DNA of 64,000 nt, from assembly GCF_900215465.1 (NCBI RefSeq), contig NZ_OBEH01000007.1, positions 42,620 to 106,619 on the forward strand, in the 5' to 3' direction. Below, one piece after another: positions 34,719 through 43,212 of this stretch. Position 1 is the stretch's first letter, and each line of letters starts with the position of its first letter. The translations under genes were made by a program, and so were the position numbers. The notes beneath the pieces were generated by a model. It did no database searches. It saw only the letters and a list, made by a program, of their open reading frames with translations, and was not told where the DNA came from. Origin of the DNA: Flagellimonas pacifica (lineage in GTDB: Bacteria > Bacteroidota > Bacteroidia > Flavobacteriales > Flavobacteriaceae).

Positions 34719-35555
34719 ATGGGGTTTTCATTTTTAAGATATAAAAACAGCAATGAATTAGGGTCGCAAGAACTACTTTTTAAGTGGCCCTATATAGGGT
34801 TGATAGCCATTTCTATTACCACTCTCAATTTTTTGATTACCTATAACCTTCGAAATGCAACTGTACATTACCTGTATTTCTATATCATTGATTTGGTGAC
34901 CACCTATTTGATTACAGAATTTTATGCCTTGGGTATTTACATCTTGAACAAAAGGGCACCCTTGTCCGATGATTTTGTGAAAAGGGTCACTTATCAGTTT
35001 ACGGTGCATACATTGAGTGTGGTAATTTTCAGTATTCTGCTAAATGAACTTCTGGATAACATTTTTTTCAAAGGAGAGCGACTTTCGCTTTCCTTTGAAT
35101 TTTATACACAGGATACAGTATTGGCTCTGCTTTTCACGCTACTTTTTCATTGTCTGTATTTCGGCCTGTATTTGTTGTCCGTTAAAAAATCCCCTTTAAA
35201 AGAAGAACCGCGAAAAATCAAAGTGCTTCAAGGCACGGCCTATAAACTGATTGACCTGAACAATGTTATTTGTATTTATACAGCTGTGGGAAACACATAT
35301 ATAGTGGATGACAACTATGATAGGTTTGTATCTGAAAAAACTTTGAGTGAATTCGAAGAACTGGTTTCTAAACGCTTTTTTAGGGCCAACAGGCAGTTTT
35401 TGCTCACTATGGCCATTATCGACTCTTATAAAAGTGCCGGGTATGGTAAGGTGAAAATTATTTTAAACGCAAATAACATTAGTGATTTTTCTGAAAGCAT
35501 CTATGTAAGCCGGAGTAAGGCTTCTTCTTTTAGGTCATGGCTGAAAGAGGGATGA
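34719..35555 (+). CDS. Membrane-anchored LytTR regulator
   Basis: A 278-aa protein with four membrane helices (about 24-46, 50-72, 94-114, 130-152) followed by a LytTR DNA-binding domain (about 170-278: YKLIDLNNVICIYTAVGNTY, RFFRANRQFLLT, YVSRSKASSFRSWL). There is no receiver domain, so it must sense through the membrane part. Starting 6 nt after the serine hydrolase stop, it is translationally linked to it. The pair may be a sensing unit in which the hydrolase product or substrate is detected at the membrane; that is inference. Confidence 0.88.
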   Translation: MGFSFLRYKNSNELGSQELLFKWPYIGLIAISITTLNFLITYNLRNATVHYLYFYIIDLVTTYLITEFYALGIYILNKRAPLSDDFVKRVTYQFTVHTLSVVIFSILLNELLDNIFFKGERLSLSFEFYTQDTVLALLFTLLFHCLYFGLYLLSVKKSPLKEEPRKIKVLQGTAYKLIDLNNVICIYTAVGNTYIVDDNYDRFVSEKTLSEFEELVSKRFFRANRQFLLTMAIIDSYKSAGYGKVKIILNANNISDFSESIYVSRSKASSFRSWLKEG

Positions 35556-35574
35556 TGTGGAGAGAATTGATAGG

Positions 35575-35817
35575 TCTAGGTATCCGTTTGGTTAAATGTA
35601 TCAAACTCCTTGCACGTCTGTCCAGTTTCCAAACTACAATGGTGTCACCTTCCCGGACATAGTTCAACAGCTTTTTGAAATTCTTTCACTCTTCTTTGGT
35701 ACTTGACACATTATTGGTATAAATGTTCTTTTGGGGAATTCTCTCTTTAAGAAGTGCATTCAATTGCAGGTCCAAATTCTTCTCCTGGACAATTACCCTG
35801 GCATATCCAAAAATCAT
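35575..35817 (-). pseudogene. Serine recombinase (resolvase/invertase) remnant
   Basis: Translation from the ATG at 35817 gives MIFGYARV, NLDLQLNALLKERI, then a TGA after SSTKEE and, in the same frame, KNFKKLLNYVREGDTIVVWK, LDRRARSL. These match the resolvase N-terminal motifs GYARVST, NLDLQ-DAL, L-YVR-GDTVVVWKLDRLGRSL. The catalytic Ser of ARVS is Ile (ARVIV), there is an internal stop, and the C-terminal half is missing, so it is dead. It ends close to the LytTR gene stop. It is another mobile relic inside the repeat-bracketed segment. Confidence 0.85.
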
Positions 35818-35946
35818 ATGGGTTAAATTAAATAGTTGTCAAAATGTAGGGTAATTGTTTAATACGGATAAATAGACTTTATGCAAATAGTAAACCCGAG
35901 ATTCTGGGAAGGTTAAATAAAATGGTCATTTATCTGAACACATTTT

Positions 35947-37422
35947 TTAAAGAATACTATTAATTGCATTCTTTAACCTATTTATTAGTTCATAAATTTC
36001 TTCCTCGTTATACGAAGCAAAACCAATTCTAATTGAATTGTGCCCTAATTTGGCTGCATCATACCGCCTCCAATCTCCAATTTCCAATCTATATTTTCTT
36101 GCCGCTTCAGAAATTGCTGCCCAAGAGTAATTCGAATTCAACTTTGTCCAAACCGCCATACCACCTTTTGGTGTTTCAAACTGAAAAAAACCACCTAATT
36201 CATCCTTTAAAAGTTTACAAAACAAATCACGTCGTTGTTTATAAATTTTCATCACTTTACGAATGTGCCTATCTAAATCGCCGGACTTTATAAAACTAGC
36301 AAATGTCAATTCTAAAAGCGCATCACCTTGCCTATCCATAAAACCCCTAAGTTTTGAAGCTTCATCTACAAATGCTTTTGAAGCGATTAAATATCCTATC
36401 CTATAAACAGGTGCAACGGTTTTGCAAACCGAACCAATATAAATAACATTGCCATGTAAATCATGACTTGCCAAAGGCAAAATCGGAGCATGGTTATAGT
36501 TAAAATCATAATCGTAATCATCTTCAATAATTGCAAAATTGTATTTCCGTGAAAGATTCAAAAGATGAATTCTCCGTTTTGCAGAAAGTGTTACCGTGGT
36601 AGGATGGTGATGATGTGATGTTACATATACCGCCTTAATTTTTTTTCGTTTGCAAAGCATTTCAATATCACTAGTGACTATTCCATCTTCATCAACCGGT
36701 ACTCGCTCTATTTTTGCTTCTTGGTATCGAAAAGTGGAATCAGCAGACTCATAATTGGTATTTCCCACTACTATAACATCATCTTTTTTAAGCAATAACT
36801 GTGAAGATAACCAAATGCCCATTTGACTACCACGCGTAATCAGTACATTTTCCTTGGTTGTATGTAGACCTCTGGTAGCATTTAAATAGTCAGTCAATAC
36901 CTCACGTAATGTTTGATTACCATATGTAGAAACATAGGAGAGATGTTCAACGATCATTTTCTTGGCGGAAATTCTTCTGTACGTTCTGGCAATTTCATCA
37001 ATTGGCGTTAACCTTGAATCTGAAATACCATCATTGAAACACATGAAATCAGGATTCCTTTTTGTGGATTTTTCAGGTAAAATGGAATTTTTATAGAAGC
37101 AAAAACCAGCATTCTCCTTTAAGTCAAAAATCGCTGAATCCTTTAGTTTCTGTCGATGTAATATAGGCAAGCTGCCCAATACAAAAGTTCCTTTTTTAGG
37201 AATACTTTCCACCCACCCTTGTAATAACAACTCTTCGTAGCAGGCAACAATTGTTTTTCTATGAACATTTAGTTGTTCGGCTAAAATTCTACTACCTGGG
37301 AGTTTGGTATTAGGCGCTAAGGTTTGGTTCTTAATATATTGAATAATTTGATTTGACAACTGTAGATATAATGCTTGGCTACTTTTTCTATCAAATTGAA
37401 TGCTGGTCTTATATGGAAACAT
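35947..37422 (-). CDS. MocR-family PLP-dependent regulator
   Basis: A 491-aa transcription factor. GntR winged helix at 1-80 (QALYLQLSNQIIQYIKNQTL, LPGSRILAEQLNVHRKTIV). Class I aminotransferase-like domain from about 120 to the end, with the PLP Lys K334 in SVCKTVAP, the Asp of EDDYDYDF and the Arg of IRIGF. MocR proteins such as PdxR, GabR and TauR respond to PLP or amines and often control adjacent divergent genes. Here the divergent genes are DUF1272 and a pyridoxamine-phosphate-oxidase-like protein, so vitamin B6 sensing is a fair inference. Length and motifs are complete. Confidence 0.92.
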   Translation of the reverse strand: MFPYKTSIQFDRKSSQALYLQLSNQIIQYIKNQTLAPNTKLPGSRILAEQLNVHRKTIVACYEELLLQGWVESIPKKGTFVLGSLPILHRQKLKDSAIFDLKENAGFCFYKNSILPEKSTKRNPDFMCFNDGISDSRLTPIDEIARTYRRISAKKMIVEHLSYVSTYGNQTLREVLTDYLNATRGLHTTKENVLITRGSQMGIWLSSQLLLKKDDVIVVGNTNYESADSTFRYQEAKIERVPVDEDGIVTSDIEMLCKRKKIKAVYVTSHHHHPTTVTLSAKRRIHLLNLSRKYNFAIIEDDYDYDFNYNHAPILPLASHDLHGNVIYIGSVCKTVAPVYRIGYLIASKAFVDEASKLRGFMDRQGDALLELTFASFIKSGDLDRHIRKVMKIYKQRRDLFCKLLKDELGGFFQFETPKGGMAVWTKLNSNYSWAAISEAARKYRLEIGDWRRYDAAKLGHNSIRIGFASYNEEEIYELINRLKNAINSIL

Positions 37423-37466
37423 CTGGACTACCTATTATATAAATTCTGGATTGTTACAATAGTCCA
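37422..37466. promoter_or_regulatory. MocR operator candidate
   Basis: Two direct TCTGGA repeats (37422-37427, 37445-37450) 23 bp apart, and TGGACTA (37424-37430) with its complement TAGTCCA (37460-37466), all lie immediately upstream of the MocR start. MocR regulators bind direct repeats near their own promoter, so autoregulation is plausible. Not proven by sequence. Confidence 0.35.
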
Positions 37467-37512
37467 TGAATATAATACTTTTGAAATATATAAGTCTAAA
37501 AACTCATAAACA

Positions 37513-37605
37513 ATGAAAAATCCAAGCCCTTTAAAATTGCTATTCCATTTGCTGTGTCTCCTTTTGACAGTTATACCATCATCCGCACAAAATGATGAGA
37601 TTTAG
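37513..37605 (+). pseudogene. Signal-peptide fragment of a lost secreted protein
   Basis: ATG at 37513 after a TATAAGTC-AAACTCATAAACA leader gives MKNPSPLKLLFHLLCLLLTV and IPSSAQNDEI, a textbook signal peptide, then TAG. In the next frame YTSDG-stop-SSIKWNNESTFFE reads on to about 37694. Both the short length and interrupted downstream frame suggest a decayed gene. Family unknown. Confidence 0.4.
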
Positions 37606-37705
37606 TCTATACATCAGATGGATAGTCTTCAATTAAATGGAACAATGAGTCAACCTTTTTTGAGACCATACGCATGGACCACTATCCCTACTAAACTATT
37701 ATAAC

Positions 37706-37996
37706 ATGCTAGAAATAAGACCCAATTGCGAGCATTGCAACAAAGATTTACCAAACACTTCTACCGAAGCAATGATTTGTTCCTTTGAATGCACATATTG
37801 CAGAGAATGTGCCCTTGAAATCTTTGAAAATGTCTGTCCGAGTTGTTCAGGGAATTTTGTTGGACGACCCATTAGACCCCGAAAAGAAATTGAGAAAAAT
37901 AAAGCTTCGACAAAACAAATATTCAAGCCAAAAGATCTAGAAAAAGCTAAAATAAACTCTAATAGATATAAAAATATTCCTCCGGAAAAAAGATAA
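37706..37996 (+). CDS. DUF1272 zinc-binding protein
   Basis: A 96-aa protein matching the DUF1272 pattern: MLEIRPNCEHCNKDLP at the start, then AMICSFECTYCRECA and NVCPSCSGNFVGRPIRP, giving Cys pairs for a treble-clef or ribbon zinc site. The C-terminal ~35 residues are a basic extension beyond the usual domain. Function of the family is unknown. It starts the plus-strand pair with the split-barrel flavin protein, 2 nt apart, and the two are probably coexpressed under the divergent MocR regulator. Confidence 0.85.
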   Translation: MLEIRPNCEHCNKDLPNTSTEAMICSFECTYCRECALEIFENVCPSCSGNFVGRPIRPRKEIEKNKASTKQIFKPKDLEKAKINSNRYKNIPPEKR

Positions 37997-37998
37997 GT

Positions 37999-38661
37999 AT
38001 GAAAATATATTCAAAATCGAAACTAAACCGAGTAAAACGCGGTCATAATAGAGCAACTTACGATGTTGAAAAAATCAACAGCATTTTAGATGCTGGTTTT
38101 ATTGGCTACCTAGGTTATGTGTATGAGGGTAAATCGATTACATTGCCCATGGCCTATGGAAGAAAAGACAATAAGATCTATTTACACGGTTCGCAAGCCA
38201 ATAGAATGTTGCTAGCATTATTGGATGCTAAAGAAATGAGCATGACAGTTATGCATTTAGATGCTTTGGTTTTGGCCCGATCTGGTCTGCACCATTCGGT
38301 AAATTATCGCTGTGCAACTTTATTTGGTTCAATTCGGAAACTTGAAGACCCAAGGGAAAAAGAATTGGCTCTTTTTTGTTTTATGGAACATATGATGAAA
38401 GGCCGATGGGATGAAATCAGATCAATGCACCAAGAAGAATTAGATAGAACACTTGTAATAGAAATGACAATTGAAACCGCTTCAGCTAAAATTAGGGATG
38501 TTGGTGCTGAAGACGAACCGGAAGATTACAACTTGGATGTCTGGGCGGGTTTAGTCCCCTTAAAGCAAATTGCTGAATACCCCATCCCTGATGAAGGTTT
38601 GCCTCAGAAAATGGAAATTCCGAAACACGTTTTAGATTATTATTGGGAAAACAAACAATAA
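37999..38661 (+). CDS. Pyridoxamine-phosphate-oxidase-like flavin protein
   Basis: A 220-aa soluble split-barrel protein (PNPOx-like/NimA-like). Seen: RVKRGHNRATYD near the N-terminus, GFIGYLGYVYEGKSITLPMAYG with the strand pair binding FMN or heme, and HHSVNYRCATLFG in the second half. True PdxH enzymes have a different C-terminus, so a precise PNP oxidase role is not shown. The neighbouring MocR suggests a link with B6 vitamers or amines; members may also reduce nitro compounds. Coupled to DUF1272 by 2 nt. Confidence 0.83.
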   Translation: MKIYSKSKLNRVKRGHNRATYDVEKINSILDAGFIGYLGYVYEGKSITLPMAYGRKDNKIYLHGSQANRMLLALLDAKEMSMTVMHLDALVLARSGLHHSVNYRCATLFGSIRKLEDPREKELALFCFMEHMMKGRWDEIRSMHQEELDRTLVIEMTIETASAKIRDVGAEDEPEDYNLDVWAGLVPLKQIAEYPIPDEGLPQKMEIPKHVLDYYWENKQ

Positions 38662-38687
38662 AATTAGTTACAATAGCACTTAATCAC

Positions 38688-38908
38688 ACCTTTATCTAAA
38701 CTAATTCTATTACAAACTTTCTTTCTTTAGATGGACTGGCCTTGTTGCTTTCAAACTGGAAAAAATTGGTTAAACTTAGGGTCAGATAAGTTCATTTAAA
38801 ATCCAAGCGCTATCCGACCAGCATTTCGGTGTTCACCCAGAATAATAAAATTATAACTTTTTGAATATCCGATGGATAACAGAATCGATACAACCCTACC
38901 GTGGTTAT
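38688..38908 (+). repeat. Direct repeat copy B (~221 bp)
   Basis: Second copy of the repeat at 31553-31774, same orientation, clear along its full length with small indels. Its tRNA-end-like tail is more decayed (ACAACCCTACCGTGGTTAT). It begins 27 nt after the flavin protein stop. No gene is seen in 38951-39086. Confidence 0.8.
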
Positions 38909-38915
38909 TGGGAGT

Positions 38916-38950
38916 AAAAGGCCATCACAAAAAAGTGATGGCCTTTTGTT
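38916..38950 (+). terminator. Strong Rho-independent terminator after repeat B
   Basis: AAAAGGCCATCAC and GTGATGGCCTTTT form a perfect 13-bp stem with an A6 loop, followed by GTTTT. It lies 7 nt beyond the tRNA-end-like tail of repeat B and would end transcription from the DUF1272/flavin genes. Confidence 0.9.
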
Positions 38951-39086
38951 TTATTCAAAACTTGAGACATGACATTATAAGCTAGGAACAGAATTAAAAC
39001 AATTGTGTTTGCTAGACTGTCTGTTTTCAAAAGATTATTTAAATAATCCCATCGCGGCCCGCCAATGAATTCAAAAAGGCCTAAAA

Positions 39087-39872
39087 TCAGGCATTGAATA
39101 CTTCATTATATAATTTTCTAGGATTTGAGGTAAAGAAAGCGTTGGCATTATAATTTTTAATACTGTCAAACTGATTTTTTGAATCAACGGTTATCACCTC
39201 CTTACCCTCATGCAACCAAAGCCAAAGCTTCTTCTCTTTATTATTTATTGATTTTACCAAAGAGGTAGCAAGAATCTTCTTTCCATTATACGATAAAGGC
39301 ATCATCATAATTGAAGCTCTGGGTCTTACAAATTTTCCAAATCCAAGATAATGTGCAACCAAGTACTGCTTCACTTCTTTAGAAGAGGCACCATATTCCC
39401 AAAACGGTCGTTTTTGCCTAAATGCTTTAAGGATATAATGATATTTAGAGACAATTACCACTTGTTTATCGCAATATGCCTTTTCAATAAGAGCAATGGT
39501 TTTATCAACAATTTGAACATCCTTGGTGTGAATATCCAACAGGAACTTGGCTTTTGGAAAATGCCAAAATACATCTTTTAACAATGGTATTGTAACTGGA
39601 TTTTTCCTGTACGGAAATACCTCCTTTTGCTGAAAGTTATAACCAGCATTCATTGTTTTTAATTCACTATAATTTGTTTCAGCCACGCTTTTATCCAAAT
39701 TGGTAGTACGTTTTGTGTTAGCATCGTGAAATAAAACTACCTCCCCGTCCTTTGTCAGTTGCACATCCATTTCAATACGCCAACTAGAACTAATCGACTG
39801 ACAATGGGCAATGGCTTCAAGAGTATTTTCGGGAAACTCCCCTTTGCCGCAAGCATAACAAATGACCTCCAT
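39087..39872 (-). CDS. GDPD-like protein with altered catalytic motif
   Basis: A 261-aa TIM-barrel protein of the glycerophosphodiester phosphodiesterase family. PENTLEA (14-20), the metal acids E34 and D36 in RIEMDVQLTKDG and H49 in LFHD are in place. The first catalytic His and Arg of the family HRG motif are missing: the sequence is YACGKGEFPENT, with Cys8-Gly9 there. That should disable or change the two-His mechanism. No signal peptide, so it is cytoplasmic. The family hydrolyses lysophospholipid-derived glycerophosphodiesters. Alone, 60 nt downstream of a serine hydrolase in the same direction. Confidence 0.82.
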   Translation of the reverse strand: MEVICYACGKGEFPENTLEAIAHCQSISSSWRIEMDVQLTKDGEVVLFHDANTKRTTNLDKSVAETNYSELKTMNAGYNFQQKEVFPYRKNPVTIPLLKDVFWHFPKAKFLLDIHTKDVQIVDKTIALIEKAYCDKQVVIVSKYHYILKAFRQKRPFWEYGASSKEVKQYLVAHYLGFGKFVRPRASIMMMPLSYNGKKILATSLVKSINNKEKKLWLWLHEGKEVITVDSKNQFDSIKNYNANAFFTSNPRKLYNEVFNA

Positions 39873-39932
39873 ATTAGATTGATTTATGAGGTAAATTAAT
39901 TATAAATTAAAAACTCCATTCACAATATAGTC

Positions 39933-41468
39933 TTAATTGCTCCTATGAATAAAGTTGGCATATCTCTTTAACACGGCCCAAATACTTCTGGATTCGGCGT
40001 TACTATAATCTGACTCAAGGGGCATTATATTACAGACATAGGTAAACCCTAAATTAGTGGTTGGGTCCAGATACATAAAAGCACTAACACCATAATCTCC
40101 ACCACTGTGCCCCATTACACCACTCTTGCTATGTTCCCAAAAAAGTCCATCTCTCCTACCTTTAAAGTCACCCTCCATTTGTTCATGCTGAACTTTCATC
40201 ATTTCTTTTAAATAAACATTGCCAACAATTCCATTTTTACCAATATTCCCATTAATATATGACATTACATATTTGCTTAAATCTGATATGTTTATGTACA
40301 TTTCTCCATCGGGGTATGTTACTATTGTTCTTTTGGGAAGTGGGTTCCTTCTAAAATCATATTGCGTTGCAAGTGTATATTTGTCAGTTACTTTACCAGA
40401 CCACGCAGCACTTTCCAGTTGAAGTGGATTTAGTATGTTTTGTTGCACAAACTCATCATAAGGCACGCCACTTACATATTCTACTATCAGTGCTGCCAAA
40501 GCTGCTCCTGTATTGGAATAATACCAATCTTCACCTGGCTTTGCTTTAAAAAAACTCTTTTTCTTAAAGTCTTTCCCCTCTACAGATAAATGCCTTTTCA
40601 AAAAGTCCGACATTGGCAGTCTTTTATTCTTCTTGGCACTATTTAATTCCTTTAGAAAATGTTTATGGTAATCATATTTGCCAAGTGCTTCCTTGTCCTG
40701 TAAAATATAAGCTTTATGATAAAATCCTTGTTCATTGATTGTTGATGTATGGGTTGCCAAATGGCGAATTGTAATAAGGTTATTGGGAAAATAGGGATTT
40801 ACAATTTTGAATGGTAACAACTCATTTATCGGTGTATCTAACGTGAGCTTTTCTTGTTCAACCAATTTCATGAGTGAAAGACCAATAAACGTTTTTGAAA
40901 TAGAGGCGATGTTTTGAACTGTCTCAATAGTATATGGAACTTTATCTTTCATATTTGCATATCCCATAGCATTTTGATACAGTATTTTCTCCGCATTTAA
41001 TATACTTACTCCAAAACCTGGAATATGGTTACGATCATATAAGGTTTTTAGAGTATTGTTCAAATGAGATTTTACAGAATCATTAATCCCAATGAGTTTT
41101 ATTTCATAATTTCCTTTTTTATACTTTTTATCCTCTCCCAAAGTCGTCACTTTAATTTCATACCTGCCATTTGAAAGTGCATCAATAAGGATGATTTCGT
41201 TTCCATTATTGCCATTGGGAGAATCAAACTCTTCAATTTCCTTATCATTAGGGGCGTAAGTGGTTATTTTTAAATCAATACCTATCTGTTTTAGGTTCAA
41301 TAAGGCAAACTGGTTTTTCTTTAATTCTATTTGATAACTATCCGAGTCACCCAGTTTAATAAGTTTGGACACCTTTTCACCAATCGCCAATTCTACCTTA
41401 TTGTTCTGAGCTAAGCCATTCTTGCCCACAAGAATCAGTACTAATATTCGCAATATTATTTTCTTCAT
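39933..41468 (-). CDS. Secreted serine hydrolase, beta-lactamase fold
   Basis: A 511-aa exported protein. Signal peptide (1-21), then a ~105-aa beta-sandwich (about 25-128) like bacterial pre-peptidase C-terminal domains (SDSYQIELKKNQFALLNLKQ), then the catalytic domain. All three class C motifs are present: SISK (S189, K192), YYSNTG and GHSGG. It is more complete in its active site than the enzyme at 32970-34712. Role likely peptidase or esterase; the Ser-Lys pair alone does not separate these. It follows the small lipoprotein gene at 41495-41920 by 26 nt and probably shares its transcript. Confidence 0.87.
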   Translation of the reverse strand: MKKIILRILVLILVGKNGLAQNNKVELAIGEKVSKLIKLGDSDSYQIELKKNQFALLNLKQIGIDLKITTYAPNDKEIEEFDSPNGNNGNEIILIDALSNGRYEIKVTTLGEDKKYKKGNYEIKLIGINDSVKSHLNNTLKTLYDRNHIPGFGVSILNAEKILYQNAMGYANMKDKVPYTIETVQNIASISKTFIGLSLMKLVEQEKLTLDTPINELLPFKIVNPYFPNNLITIRHLATHTSTINEQGFYHKAYILQDKEALGKYDYHKHFLKELNSAKKNKRLPMSDFLKRHLSVEGKDFKKKSFFKAKPGEDWYYSNTGAALAALIVEYVSGVPYDEFVQQNILNPLQLESAAWSGKVTDKYTLATQYDFRRNPLPKRTIVTYPDGEMYINISDLSKYVMSYINGNIGKNGIVGNVYLKEMMKVQHEQMEGDFKGRRDGLFWEHSKSGVMGHSGGDYGVSAFMYLDPTTNLGFTYVCNIMPLESDYSNAESRSIWAVLKRYANFIHRSN

Positions 41469-41494
41469 GTTTTATTTAGTTGGATTACTATTTT

Positions 41495-41920
41495 CTAGAG
41501 ATTATTAGCTGCAACTAAGCTATTCACCTCAATTTTCAAGTTAAAAGCTCTTGAATGTTCAACTCCATCCTTGTCCGTAAGCGTAACATAAATTTTATGC
41601 GGAGCATCATAATTTATGGTATCAATATTAAATGTTTGGTTAATTTCCCAACGTTCATTGTTGGAAACATTTACAAATTCTTGGTCTACATTGATAGTGG
41701 GAATGCGCACATCAATATGCGAAATACCATCATGATCTTCACCAACAATTTTAATGGTTAAATATCCTCCAAGTGAAATAGAACCATCTGGATTATTGCC
41801 ATTTGTATTAACAGACAGCCTACTTCTATACCCATCTGATTCAAAAGAGGCTTCAAGGGTACAAGCAGTTGGCAATACTAAACAACCCAACAAACTAAAC
41901 GCAGCAACAATTTTCTTCAT
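41495..41920 (-). CDS. Small lipoprotein, unknown function
   Basis: A 141-aa lipoprotein with a PTAC lipobox (C20). The mature part is one beta-sandwich-like domain (YLTIKIVGEDHDGISHIDVR, HKIYVTLTDKDGVEHSR) of the Ig/PKD-like look. I do not recognise the family. It is the upstream partner of the secreted serine hydrolase and may assist it or share a surface role. Confidence 0.65.
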   Translation of the reverse strand: MKKIVAAFSLLGCLVLPTACTLEASFESDGYRSRLSVNTNGNNPDGSISLGGYLTIKIVGEDHDGISHIDVRIPTINVDQEFVNVSNNERWEINQTFNIDTINYDAPHKIYVTLTDKDGVEHSRAFNLKIEVNSLVAANNL

Positions 41921-41997
41921 TTTGATTTTTTCAACAAATGAAGTGGAACAAGAAACAAGAAACGCCCCAATGCTTCCGTTGGCACTAACTTTTAATA

Positions 41998-43140
41998 CTA
42001 CATATACTGCTTTCTATACTCAGAAGGTGAAAGGCCAGTTTCTTTTTTGAAGATGCGGTTAAAACTGGTTTTTGATTTGAAACCACTTTCATAAGCTATT
42101 CCCAAAAGGGTGAATTTATTAAAATTACTAGATTGAAGTTTTTCTTTTACAACCGCAACTCGCTCCTTATTTATAAGGTCATAAAAAGTGGTCTGTAGAT
42201 ATTGATTTAAAAAGGCGGAGAGTTTTTTATCCGTAACCTCCAGTAACTTTGCCAGCTTGTTCAATGTAAGGTCCTCATCAAGATAGGGTTTTTCTTCTTT
42301 CAGGATGTATTGAAGTTTTTCTTCCAAAAGCTGGATTTCTTCATTTGAAAAAGTACTGGCCATAATTACCTTTTGCCGTTTTACATCACCACTCAAGTTC
42401 CCATTATCCAATAATAAAAAACTGGGGAGTAATATCTTGGACTGATTTGCCCCATGATAGCCTAAATATGCTATTAGAATTACCATGGAGATAACAGTAA
42501 TATAACCAGCATCCCACCCTAAATATCCAAATACCATTTCGTACAATTCCGAAAAAATATCCAGAGAAATAATTATTAAACTCCCGAAGAGCAATCTTCT
42601 TATCCATAAAAAATCATAGTTGGTCAAAGAGGAATAATTGGTCTTAATTAGAGCAACATACTGTTTAAACAAATGAAGACAGTAAAGTATATACCCTACC
42701 AACAGCAGGCCTCTAAAGATTACCATTAAATAGGTATGATTAGACAACCATCTTAAATACTCAAATATGAAATTTCCTTTTATGGCTGATACTAAAACAG
42801 GAATTGAAATGAAAACCAAATAAAGCAAGAAAGGAACAAAATGAATTAAATTCTTTCTTATAAGCTTATTGGTCGCCAAAAACAAAGATTTAATATACAA
42901 CATCAATAGAGGCCCAATGAACCATACTATAGTATCCTCCGGAATAAAAGAAACCCTAAATAACCATGTTATTTTATGATATTCAGCGTAAAAACGCAGC
43001 GAAACAAAAAGCAGAAGAATAAAAAAAACAGTTAATATAACATGTGGTAGTTCTTTTTGTTTCTTTTTAAATAAAAGAAAAAGTATAAGAAGTGTTATAA
43101 CAATACCACCAACCAATATAAAATCTACCAATAACTTCAT
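41998..43140 (-). CDS. Membrane-anchored AraC-type regulator
   Basis: A 380-aa protein with about seven N-terminal membrane helices (roughly 5-235) and a C-terminal AraC/XylS double helix-turn-helix (about 285-380: LTLNKLAKLLEVTDKKLSAF and GIAYESGFKSKTSFNRIFKK). The form is common in Bacteroidota, where the membrane part is thought to sense an unknown signal. It lies upstream of the lipoprotein/serine hydrolase pair with 77 nt between, so it may control them; inference. Confidence 0.88.
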   Translation of the reverse strand: MKLLVDFILVGGIVITLLILFLLFKKKQKELPHVILTVFFILLLFVSLRFYAEYHKITWLFRVSFIPEDTIVWFIGPLLMLYIKSLFLATNKLIRKNLIHFVPFLLYLVFISIPVLVSAIKGNFIFEYLRWLSNHTYLMVIFRGLLLVGYILYCLHLFKQYVALIKTNYSSLTNYDFLWIRRLLFGSLIIISLDIFSELYEMVFGYLGWDAGYITVISMVILIAYLGYHGANQSKILLPSFLLLDNGNLSGDVKRQKVIMASTFSNEEIQLLEEKLQYILKEEKPYLDEDLTLNKLAKLLEVTDKKLSAFLNQYLQTTFYDLINKERVAVVKEKLQSSNFNKFTLLGIAYESGFKSKTSFNRIFKKETGLSPSEYRKQYM

Positions 43141-43212
43141 TAAAGGTTTATTCCAAAATTACTATAATCCTGTTGGGCAACAGATTTGTGACCTAATTTT
43201 ATCGCTTCTGTA

